Program-made: the position numbers and the translations under genes
The notes under the pieces: generated by a model
Databases searched by the model: none
What the model was told of the DNA's origin: nothing
Seen by the model: the letters and a program-made list of their open reading frames with translations, nothing else
Shown here: positions 12,836 to 23,700 of the stretch, one piece after another
How the letters are laid out: each line of letters opens with the position of its first letter
Numbering within the stretch: position 1 is the first letter of the stretch
Origin: Eudromia elegans
Lineage: Eukaryota; Chordata; Aves; Tinamiformes; Tinamidae
Length of the DNA stretch: 64,000 bases
Assembly: GCA_003342815.1 (NCBI GenBank)
Contig: PTEX01000032.1
Coordinates: forward strand, 4,585,329-4,649,328
Direction of reading: 5' to 3'

Positions 12836-15800
12836 GCTTAAGCAGGAGAAATAACTTTCTTCTAGAAGAGAACAAATATTAAAAATAAATGTCTAAATAC
12901 TTGTGCATATAAATCTGGAAGGAATAGCAGTATTTGTGTCTTGATTTTGTGTGGTGCTTTCCATAAGTATTCAGTTACAGTATTTTTCAAATAAATGTTC
13001 AGGGAGACTTACATACACAAAATAAGTTTGCTCTTATTTGGGCAACAAAAGTTAAGTAAAATCATATTCGGTTTTACTTGATCTCAAATTGGCTAACTCA
13101 TCACTGAAATTAAGCTAACTTTTGTAAGTAAAGCTTGAAATTTCTTTGTAAACTGTTGTTACTTGAGTAACTGTAAAAATACAAAAATATCTTCAAACTA
13201 ACCACCTTCATACTTAAATTAATTGTTCAGTGTTAACAGCTGCAATCAGTATACAGCTAACATTTAAAAAGTGCTATTTTCTCCCCAGTCCTTTAGCTTT
13301 AACATGGGCCATGTCAATATAAAATTATAAAAACATATTTTCTGAATAATTCATGTTCTCTTGAATCTCTGCCCACCACTTTGATACCAGTTTAACAAAA
13401 GCAGAGTTACACACAAACCAGTTGCAACTAAATGGAGAAAATGAGCTCAGGAGGAAAACAATAATATACACATTCATTCTACACTGTGTGCTTAGTCTTT
13501 CTATACTAAGAAATGAACTGTCAGGTATTAAGGGTAGTACTGAAATGGCTTTTTATTGTTTGTTTTGTTTATTTTTGGGCCATAGCATGGAGAGATTGTC
13601 TTCCCTTCTCTTCTTACCCATCTGTGTGCTGTCTTGCCTGCCTTCTGTTCAATATATTTTCTTGTCCTCAGTGAACTAGAAGTTTCAACTCTAAGTACAA
13701 AACTGTTAAAGCCTGATATATTGACATGAATTACTGGCCATGCAGTGCAGCCTAATTAGCAGTTTGCGTTTTTTAAAGTTTCATTACTTGGTTAAAAATA
13801 AGCACCCAAAGAATTGTAACTAGGATACAACACAACACACATACATTTTGAAATTTGAGTTTTGACAGTTAACAAAACTTGAGCCAAACAAAAAAAATCA
13901 ACAGGCCTGGCTCTGTGAAAGTCAGGAAGATGGTATTTAACACATCGTTTTATTAATTCCATAAAATAGTAACTTGGTGTCTGGCATCTCTGGTCCTCCC
14001 AAGCATCTCTTGGGCACATCCTTGTCCCATGAGTGGTCCTGCTTTCCTGCTTGTGCAGTTTCCCAACACAGATGGCCATATTTACATAATAAAGCACGAA
14101 CAGTTAAAAATAATCCCCATATATACCGCTAAGTGCTTCTTACTCTGTCTACTCTTTCCCTTGGGGACTCTTATCACACTAGATATCTTGGCCCTGGAGA
14201 CCTCATGGGCAAGTCCTCTCATCTCGTGCTGGTGAACATAGGCAAACCAGCAACTGCTCTGTCGTTGGCTTGGCACCTACATAGCTGCCACTGCACATGG
14301 TTAAGTTCTTCCCTGCAGTTCTCCACTGTCAAATAGAATCAATAATGACAAATCTCCCAAATAGTTTCCAAAAAAACAAAAAATACTTCTGAAGACTTGC
14401 TTAGAGGAGTGGGGAATGAAGCACATATATATGATAATTGGGATTCATATTTAGGAGAAATTCATGGCTACACATTCATATTTCCCCAGCTCATACCCCT
14501 TAACTCCCAGAACCTCAAATAATCCATTCCTGCAAGAACTGTCAGCTATCATGCCTCGGTTGGTGTTTCAGTTAACTGCCTGCAGCGCTGCTCATCTTTA
14601 ATTTCACAAACTCACTGAGTCACAGGCTCAGTTACAGGTAAAACTAACAGAGACTTCTACTCCATTTCCCATTAATTAAAGTTTAAACTGTAATTTAGGG
14701 CACATTTTCATACTGGTCTGGCTGAGGTTCACAGAAATGCATGCAAGAGTAAAAGAACATAGGCATAATGGTCAGAAGACAATATAAATGAATTAATATT
14801 TGCTGAGGCAGATGGTTGTAAAAATTCCACCCTCTCATCATTTTTTAATATTCTCTCTGCTATTTAAGTCACAAACCCACAACAAGTTCCTGTTAAGTGT
14901 TGTTATAACTCTGCAGAGTTCCTGCAAATTTAATTCTCGCTTAAATAGATTGACAAGTTAATTAAAATGTGCCAAGGCTTTCATTTTTTTATAATCCTAT
15001 TCTCCTAACAGACACCTGTCTACAAGATAACTGATATACATCCCTTAATTACTGCAGAATCAGAATTTTCAAAGCCAAACAAGGGATGTGTGTTTGGGCC
15101 CCCATGTTTAAGGCTCTGCTGGCATTCCCATCCTGAGCTTTTCTCTCAAGAGTTTACAAAACTGTTGTTTATTAAACATCCTGTCTGCTACACATGACCA
15201 TAGGAAGCAAAAGCACATTTGGATTTTATGTTACTAAAAATAAAGTTACCCAAACTATGTTGTTTATTTACAGGAAAAAGGTGATGAAAGTAGCCACTTC
15301 AGTACTAGGTGTGTTTGGATTTTCTCATCACTTTTCTGCTTGCTCCACTAACACCTGACAAAGGGGATATCTATAGGATAGGCCATAAAGCTGCACTATA
15401 TACACAGTGCAGTGTCCTGGGACACTTGGTGTGGGGAAAACCTGCAAAAACTCACCAAGCAGCAGAGCCGAAGGGAGCCCACTTGGATGTCCATGCAGTA
15501 AAAGCAGCAGATAGCATCTTGGCCCAAAGCTCCTGGGTAAAAGCAGAGGGAGGGCAGACTTTTGTTCATGGAGCAGCATTACTAAAATTTGGAACAAAAC
15601 CCAATACCCAGCTCACCTTCCCAGCTTGGATGCTGCTTTCAAGTCAGGGACATTTTGATGAGTAAGTTCAGCAACAACCCTAGAGGTCCCCAGGCACCCT
15701 GAAGAGCAGGACCGGTGTAACAGAAGCTGATGTAACATAACAAATAGTCTGATACTCATACAGCACCCTCATACAATAGGGAAATCAGAAGCAAACAGAA

Positions 15801-16077
15801 GGAATGGAGTGAACTTGCACAGTGCAGCCCAGTATCCCCATACCAAAACACGAGGAGCTTCCTGGGTTTTGAAGAGGCTTAGGTGAGACCAAACCAGCTG
15901 GGAGCGCCCTTCGGAACCACCTGCTCCCCTCAGGCAGGGCTCCTGCGGGGGCGCGGCCGGGCGCGTTGTGGCGCGGGCGGCGCTGCCCGGGACGCGCCGC
16001 CTCCCCTCGCCTCACACCGCCCGCCCGCGCGCGCTGCAACAACAGCCATGCCGCCGCCGCCTTTTGTGCGCGCGGCG

Positions 16078-16194
16078 CCCTGAGCGGCGGCGGCGGAAGC
16101 CAATCGAGCGCGCTTGGGGGCGGTCCCTAACGCGTCTCCCCGCCCCTTTGCCCTGAGTGGCGGTGGCGGGAGCCAATGGGACGCGCGTGGGGCG
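16078..16194 (+). repeat. UPRT: tandemly duplicated CCAAT promoter module
   Basis: Two ~45-base copies (16,078-16,122 and 16,151-16,194), 73 bases apart, share the order: ccctgag, a GGCGG-rich block, agccaat, then a CpG-rich tail ending in tgggg-cg. Over the first 27 aligned bases I count three differences. Each copy carries one CCAAT box. This is a local direct duplication within the UPRT promoter. See findings. Confidence 0.75.
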
Positions 16195-16265
16195 CCCCCG
16201 CTCGCGGCGGCGCGGTGGCAGCGGGGCCGGCGCGGCGCGGCGCGTGGCGGCGGCGGCGGCGCCGC

Positions 16266-16555
16266 ATGGAGGCGATGCCCTGTCACAACCCGCAGCTCGG
16301 CCCGCGCCAGCAGCAGCCGCAGCAGGACGAGCCGCAGCCCGGGCCCGGCGGCGGGTGCGGCGGCTCGCGGCTCATCCGCTTCGCGGAGCCCGGCGAGAGC
16401 AGCGGCAGCGGCAGCCCCAGCCCCGACAGCAGCAGCAGCAGCAGCAACGGGCTGCTGCCCCCGCCCGAGGCGGCCGCGCCGCACCTGGGCGCCCAGCTCA
16501 AGCTGCTGCCCATGAACGACCAGATCCGCGAGCTGCAGACCATCATCAGGGACAA
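16266..16555 (+). CDS. UPRT: UPRT coding exon 1
   Basis: Encodes residues 1-96 plus two bases of codon 97, with donor gtgagc. The first 74 residues are low-complexity and poorly conserved. The family-conserved part starts at about LGAQLKLLPMNDQIRELQ (residues 74-91). It lies wholly inside the CpG island. Neither candidate start (16,266 or 16,176) has a purine at -3, though both have G at +4, so the start remains open. Confidence 0.9.
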
Positions 16556-19500
16556 GTGAGCGCGGGGAGAGCGGCGCCGGGGCCGGGAGCGGGGCCGGGC
16601 CTCCCCTCGCGGCGGCGCCAGCGTGGCGGCCATGGCGGCTCCCGCCGCATCCCGGGGGGAGGCGGTGTCACCTGCGCCCCCTCGCACGGCGGGGGGAAGC
16701 GGCTCCCTCCCCCAGCGTGGGCTGCATCCCCCCCGGGTCGTCTTAGGACCCTGGTGACCACCCCAGACCCTCCCCTCCATTCGCCCCATATTCAAAGACC
16801 TGCATCTCTTAATATTAGGAAGCGGATGAGGACAACGTAGGTTGGAAGGTTGGCAGGTTGGCAAAGGACAGGTGCTAAGTTTGGGGATAAAAGTCCGTGA
16901 AACTGCAGGGTTTGGGGAGAAAAGGTTGGGCCCAGCACATTAAAGATGTACGGAGTGAGCCTCTGGAGTCTGTGTTAGTCTCGGGGAGGTATTTTGGGAT
17001 GAGGGTGGACAGATGGATCACAATGTCAGCCTGAGTCAGGAGGAGGAGAACGCCTGGAGAGGAGCAGGGTTGGCTGGAATGAAGTCAAATGAGAGGTTTG
17101 ATGAGCAGAGCCTGGAAGTGATCCAGCAGAAAGAGTAGTTTGGAGACATGGAGACAAAGCAGTGATGGGCTAGGAGAAATGAGGGAGAATGACAGCCTTG
17201 GGAGAGGAACTCCCAAGGGAGTTTCCCAAGGGAGTGTCGAAAGGGGAGGCAGATGATGGAGAAGAGTTTGCTTTGGGCACACTTCCCTCCAAAAGACACT
17301 GCCTTTTTAAAGGCCTTATAGTTGTCCCTTTGTGTCACTGAGTCCTTCCTACTGCCAAACCTCATGAGACGTGAAGATAATATTCCAGTTTTCCAAATGA
17401 TCAACCAAAATGTAGAAATCCATGCAAGACTGTGCCCCTACTGAAGAACGTCCCATGCGCTTAAGACCTGGTGTTCTAGGGGATATTGTGTGGTGTTTCA
17501 GACGCTGAAAGCTTGTCGATTGCATTTATAGCTTTGATTGTTCAGCATTTAGAAGACAGTATCGTAAAGGCTTTGAAGTTAATGAAAATGAAATAGTGTG
17601 TAATTTTGGTATCAGGAAGGGTAATAGCGATGTGGTTACCACATGTAGCTAGGGTTTCTATTATTGTTATTTTGTTGCAAGTAAGTGTTCATTCCTTAAA
17701 AATACATTGAGTTACTCTCTGATATTTTAGTAAGTCAGCTAATATTTTACTCTCAAAGAGATTTTTTCTTTCTTTTTTTTTTAAAGTTGCATCAGATTCA
17801 TTGCACAATACTTCCTTAAGGGGAAGTGTAGAATCAGTCTTGCAAATAATGAATCACTCCTAACAGCTGGAGTGACAGCAAACTGCACTTCATTCCAAGC
17901 AGGACCCTGGCATGGCAGTGTGCCAGGTGTGAGTGTGACATCCAAGCTCCTTTCCCACCCCAGTGAGTGGAACTAGACAGCCACACTCGGTTGGATCTGT
18001 ATGTGACCACAATAGGGTATCATTATTTTATGCTCTGTCCCAGAAAGGAAGCTGCATTTCAGGAAAGAAGAGGCCTCAGGATGCCCTGCTATCGTGCAGA
18101 AAGATGTGAAAATGTGCTTGGCTGTTGGGATGAGAGGACCTCTTATGTACTGTTTAGAAATTGGAGCAGTAAGTTTTTATTGGAGCTCTAGGCTGTATGA
18201 ATAGCTGTTGATTTCAAACCCAATGCTGAAAGAGAAAATACACAGTGTTTGTGAATAAGCAGTCAGGCTAAGGGAAGGCCTGATCAAAAAATCTGTTTTG
18301 AAGTTCGCTCACACTGCTTGAGAAAGAGGAGGAAGCTATGGCATTTGCAAGGCTTTAGATACCTATCACTTTATCTTTCTACATTAAAAAAAAAAAGAAG
18401 AGAGAAAAGCAGTTGCATGAGTTCAAGGAGGATCTTTGGCTACCTGCTGTTCAAGAGGGTGGGTGTCTGGGTAGAGGCAGAGCTGTGAGCTGGTCTGGTC
18501 TGTGCACAGCAGAGGGGGCAATGGCCTCATTCTGCTCACTTGGACAAGTGCCAGCTCCTCAGCGAACGCTGTCAGATGTGGTCCACGTATATTGTAGTCA
18601 TCAGCAGTAGGGAAATGGTGCTTCTTCCCTTCTTATGGGTAGGGTTAGAACTGCACTCAGACAAATATTGCTTTTGGTATTATCCTATGTACAACACCTA
18701 CTAGCAAGTCTAAGTCATTGTGATAATGCACTGTATTGTAGAGAAGACTTGGAGATAGACAACTGGATCATAAAGGATCATTTGCTGCACTAAAATGAGC
18801 AGTATTTCTTCTGCTTCCTCTGATGTTCCTGTCACTAAGGTTCATGCAAACTGGGTCAGTGTGCCAGAGCCCGGGAGATGAGGAGATGAGCTCCTGAATC
18901 CAAGCGTGCCTTAGTTTGCTCGTCCTTCCTGTCTTGTTTGCTCTCTAGTCTGTGCATTCGACTTCAGTCCTGGTTCTTCTAAGGCTGCTTTCCATGGAGT
19001 GTATAACAAATTCCTTTCTGGCCTGCACAGAAGAGGATCAGCAATCTAGAAGCCAAAACGCAGTCTAGATCTCTAGCTCCTGTAGAAGCAAATGCATTAG
19101 CTCAAGTTGCCAGCATCATTTTAAATCTCGATTTAACACTAGACATGATTTAAATGTAGGTATTTAAGGGTTATTGTGTCTTAAGGGTATTGTGTCGTGT
19201 GAGATCATGGTGTAGTGTTCTGCCTAGACTCCTCATTCCCTGTGGGAATGAGTGAACAATATAGAAATGAAGATAGTAAAGCAGGAGGACACGTGGCCTT
19301 GACTGCCATTCAGAGCAAAGATGATTCAACGGTGAATAACTCATCGGTGATGAGTAACGATGACTATTCTGTGGGCAGGAAGGGTGGAATCACTTTCACA
19401 TTTTACTTGCCATAGCACAGGAACTAAAAATGAGGAGCACTCAAGTCCCTTATTTCTCCTTGTCCCCAAAGCCACAATGTCACCCTATTTCCTAACTATA

Positions 19501-20749
19501 TCATCTGCTTCTAAAGACAACAGTCCTCTCAGTATGCAAGTTTCCTTACAAAGACTTTCCACAAATTCTGTTTAAAATGGCCTTTTTTTTTTGCCACATC
19601 TTGCCCTCACAGCACCATAAGTGTCTCTAGACACTGGTCTGTGTGATAGAGAAACAGGATTTAGTGAAGCGGGGCAGCCCACAGCCCGTGTACCCAGTAC
19701 TCATAAAACCTTGCAGGCAGGTTTGTGCAAGATACAATTTCAAAAAAAAAAGAAGCATTTTTTCTCATTTCTTAAGATTTGGTTCATGACTTTTATTTTA
19801 CACACCAGCAAGGCTTCTACCTTTTCAGGAATAGAAGAAAAAAATTATATTGTTTAATACAATTTTCATGGTGTTTTCTGTGCCTGGTGACACTCAGGTT
19901 TTAAAGTGTCACTTCCTTGAACGTTGTTTTGTTATCTTATTAAAAGAGAGAAAAAAAAAAGCTTCTAGTGTGCTGTAAATCATTACTTTGTATACTCCTA
20001 TCCAGTATTTAAGATGAATGGTTCCAGGGTTTTCACCTGAGCCTTTTTTCTGGCCCCTAGTAATTCTTATGCGATATCTCTTGTATGATGATGATCTGTT
20101 CACAGCTTTCCATCTGTCACTGTACAAGAGGTCTGTTGTTTTCAGTATTATTCTTCTTTATCTCTAATTTCTGTGCATACCACCATTTTCTGTAACCTTT
20201 TGTCCTTGCAATAAAGGCACAAAACTGACCAAGGGTGTTCTGTTGACTGTGCATAAAAGCATCCACGTCTCTGCAAGGATAAATTGGATAATTTAAGCCT
20301 AGTAATCCATATAAGTTACTATAGTGATCACTCTAAATATGTATTATTTTGCAAGCAAAAATGCAGATGGGATGCTGTCTTAGTACCCATTCGCTAAATA
20401 TGGCTATTTTGAAATGTCACAGTCTAGAAGAATCTGGATGTGCTATTTATATACTTTGCTACTTCATTATTTTATATGTAAGATTATATATATACACATA
20501 CACCTCAGATGGGAATATGAATTCCCTTAGAAGTCCTAAAAAGACAAAATGAATTTGCACGATTACAAGATTTTTTTTTTTAATATTGGTTTTCTGGTTT
20601 ATATCAAAGTGGCAGAAAATTATGAATATCTTGTCATTAACCAGAATGAGGTAAAAGCGGAAAACAAGCAGCATTTTTAGTAATGAATAATGAATAATAC
20701 AGTAGTAGCACAAAGAAAGAAATTAGAATAGGCCGACAGTCTTTTTTTT

Positions 20750-20788
<39 letters not shown>

Positions 20789-23700
20789 TGTGGCTAAATT
20801 ACCAGGTGTCCAGGAAATAAGCAGCCAAACTTCTTGACTTTCATTCATCTAAAAGTAAGATGTTGCAGTAACTTGGGGATTAAATGCAAAACTCTCTTTA
20901 TGGGATCTTAGAGAGACATCAGGAGTATCTTAGTATGAAAACGAGAGGCATTTGCCTATGATTAATAGGAAATTTTGCTTAAAATCTTACAATTTGAACA
21001 TGATGCTGATGTTTTCTCTGAGCATTTTTAAGGCTAGCATGCTTTGACCGGTGGATCCTAAATCTGCAATCCAAGTTGGTGCTGCTCTTGTGTAGTGGCA
21101 GTTCTGAGGAGAACTTATTCCAGGAACAGACTTGGAAACAAGGTGTTAAGAGCCTGATTTTGACAGTCAGGCTTTTAACATGGACTATTTACCCAGCGTG
21201 CTGCAGGAAGAGGGGAGCTTTTTCTCTGTCTTCGGATCAGGCCAAAAGCTGTGCAACTGTTTCAGCAAAAAGGTGTTCTCATTGGTTCATGAACCGAGCC
21301 CCAATACTGACGTGTTTGGTTTGAGATGGGGCGTCCTGCCTGTGGGCTCGCTCGGCCGCAGGGCTCGGGATCTACCCGATCCCCATCGCGGCGTTCTTGC
21401 TGCGGGCAGAGCAGAGCTGCCTCGCTCGCAGTGACGGAGCACGCGCCGGGTAGGGCAGGCAGTGTCTGTGCCGGGGTTTACACGGAGCTGGAGGGCTGGC
21501 ACAACAGGAAACCTCCCGGAAACCTCCCGGAAAACCTCCCGGCACCACATTCCAGTGGCTGCTTGCACAGGGCAGCAGCATGGCCAGCAGAGGCAGCTAC
21601 AACGTAGGGCAGCTCGGTCACCTCCACCATGGAGAAGACTCCGAGGCAAAGTCTCTTACCACTACTACATCATAACAAACTACTGAAGTTAGTATATGGC
21701 AGGAGACTTTTCTTTAGATTATGTTGTGCTTGAATTTAGTATTATAGCTAATTGACGTTCTTACAATTATTCACAATTTAAAATAGAATTTTTTACCTTT
21801 TTCAGGACAGCCAGTAGAGGAGACTTCGTATTTTCTGCTGATCGTCTGGTAGGTGAAGAATTTCTTCTTCTTGGTGTTCTACTTGGTAACTCTTATAAAA
21901 CAGGTCTTTCTTGGTGGAATAATGGTGGTATAAGAGCAACATTTCTACACAAAGGAAGCAGTTTTCTGTATAGGGACGTCTGTTCTTTGTTATAGACTGC
22001 TTTCATCTCAAAGGGTTCCAGAAACCGTGTTATTATCAAGCATCACTACTTCAGGATAAAGAGAAGTAGTAATGGAGAATACTGGGTGGAAACAGATGCA
22101 CGAGGGCAGGAGATAATTCAGATTTAGTTTGAAACAGTACTTTTGATCTTGTGAGCAGAGCTGTATGGTTTCTGTATGCAATTAGTTTTAACATCTAGAC
22201 CATACGAAGTGCCTCTTGGCACTTACTGTGTATTAGATTTGTAACTCTGGGGGCACTCGCACTGGGAGTTTCCTACCATCCAACCAGATGGTAGTTACTA
22301 GCAAGGACAAGGCAATTTAAAGTTTTCAAACATTTCAGTAAGTCAGAACAAAGACTATTTGGAACGCAACATTTATCTCAGTTAAATTCCGTGCTTAAAA
22401 AACCCACAACACCCGCTCGCACACATATACTGACTCTTATACTGCCAGTAGTTTCCTGTTTGTAACCCCACATTCATTAACAGGAACAACCATATTTTTC
22501 CCCCTCTAGTGTAGACTGGTGCAGAGCTCAGATCAGCACAACCTGCTAAGGCAGACAGGCCTAAAAAAAAAAAAAAAAAGATCAGGAAGTCAACAGGGAT
22601 GAACATCAGGAATCCCATGTTTACAGGGCTTAGTCTGCACTCCAGGCTGCAGACCCCTTTCCCACTAATACTCCTTCCATAATGAGGATTTCTAGTCCCG
22701 TTCTGACTTTACCTTGTATTAGATCTCTCTTTTGCAGCTCCAGAAGGAGCCCTCCTTCTTGTAAACACCTCTGAACTAAATATTCCCAATTAGCACTTCA
22801 AAAATGAAACAAACAGTGGTTATTGCAGTACATACCAGAAAAAAACAGTCCCCTGATCAGCCCAAATGTGCTTTCTGGTAGCCAGTTAAAGCCTCTCCCG
22901 CGCTCCTGGCACGCTCTGCTGGGGCGCTGTGCCCTCCTGAGCCATCACTGGCTACTTTTACCCCTTGTTGCTACAAGATTTCCAAGCAGTGAAAGAGCTG
23001 CTCTTCACAGAAACCCTTCTGCTCGCTGCTCATGCAGATATTCACCATAGGGGCTGCTCGTCTGTCTTCTGTTTTGTAGGAAGAATACTCTGCAAAACAG
23101 GTAACTAGAACCGGGGACTGTCTATTTTCTATGTGTTATTAATAGATATGGCCAGAAACACAGTTTCATGTTGGACTAGGTCTGCTGAGCGTGGAAACAT
23201 TCAGACCCTATATATGTTTTCTATACCACTTGCAAACAGACGCTGCAGGTGAGCAGGACAACAAATGTGTGATTTTAGGGTAAAAAAATACTCACTATTG
23301 CAGAGATAAAATGCAAACTAAGTTTAGCTTGCTGCTTCTTTGGTGGTAGCTACTTGGAAGTATCTCGTAGAGTCACAACAGGAATAGGTCTTCAGGAGGG
23401 ATTTTAAAGCTGATAAATTTCTAGTCATTTGTTTAACACACAAACAGCATGGAAGAAATAGATTCTTCCAGACCGACTCAAAGCTTTTGTGAAATAACCT
23501 TAAAACATATATTTCTCTGTCCAAATGTCCCAGAAATGTACAATTAAATAAAGGATTTCTTGGTTTGCTTCTGTCAGAAGATGTCCTTCCACTAGCTGTC
23601 CATCCCAGATAGAAACACTAGTACCTTCAATGTCAGGCTTAAAGCGTTCCGGAAAAGACCAAGGAAGAAAACTCTATTTTTAGGTATAGAGGAGGAGGAA

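Larger units (their letters stand above)
6790..15900. other. intergenic DNA between ABCB7 and UPRT
   Basis: These 9 kb separate the divergent ABCB7 and UPRT promoters, so the two genes do not share a core promoter. I see no exon with family resemblance on either strand. All open frames here are under 120 codons and unconvincing. The block holds one old CR1 fragment near 12.7-12.8 kb, A/T runs (8,604-8,622 is 19 A) and AT-rich stretches with homeodomain-like and octamer-like words near 11.7-12.0 kb and 14.5-15.1 kb that could be regulatory. Confidence 0.7.
15930..16750 (+). promoter_or_regulatory. UPRT: UPRT CpG-island promoter
   Basis: A strong CpG island covers the UPRT upstream region, exon 1 and the start of intron 1. 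Two CCAAT boxes in the plus orientation lie at 16,100-16,104 and 16,173-16,177, about 165 and 90 bases upstream of the chosen ATG, each inside one copy of a duplicated module. GC-box-like sequence lies between them near 16,139-16,147. No TATA box is seen. The large open frames on both strands through the island are by-products of its GC content. Confidence 0.85.
16556..21805 (+). other. UPRT: UPRT intron 1
   Basis: This 5.25-kb intron has no recognisable exon. It holds a pure T-run at 20,753-20,786 and, within 500 bases of exon 2, a CpG-rich block (about 21,320-21,560) with a short tandem repeat. The acceptor is a good pyrimidine tract ending ttcag. Confidence 0.8.

Noticed and set aside
16157-16840. 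227-codon plus-strand frame and several long minus-strand frames across the UPRT island
   Set aside because: They are other-frame readings of the GC-rich island and UPRT exon 1. Their products are low-complexity Ala/Arg/Pro strings with no family.
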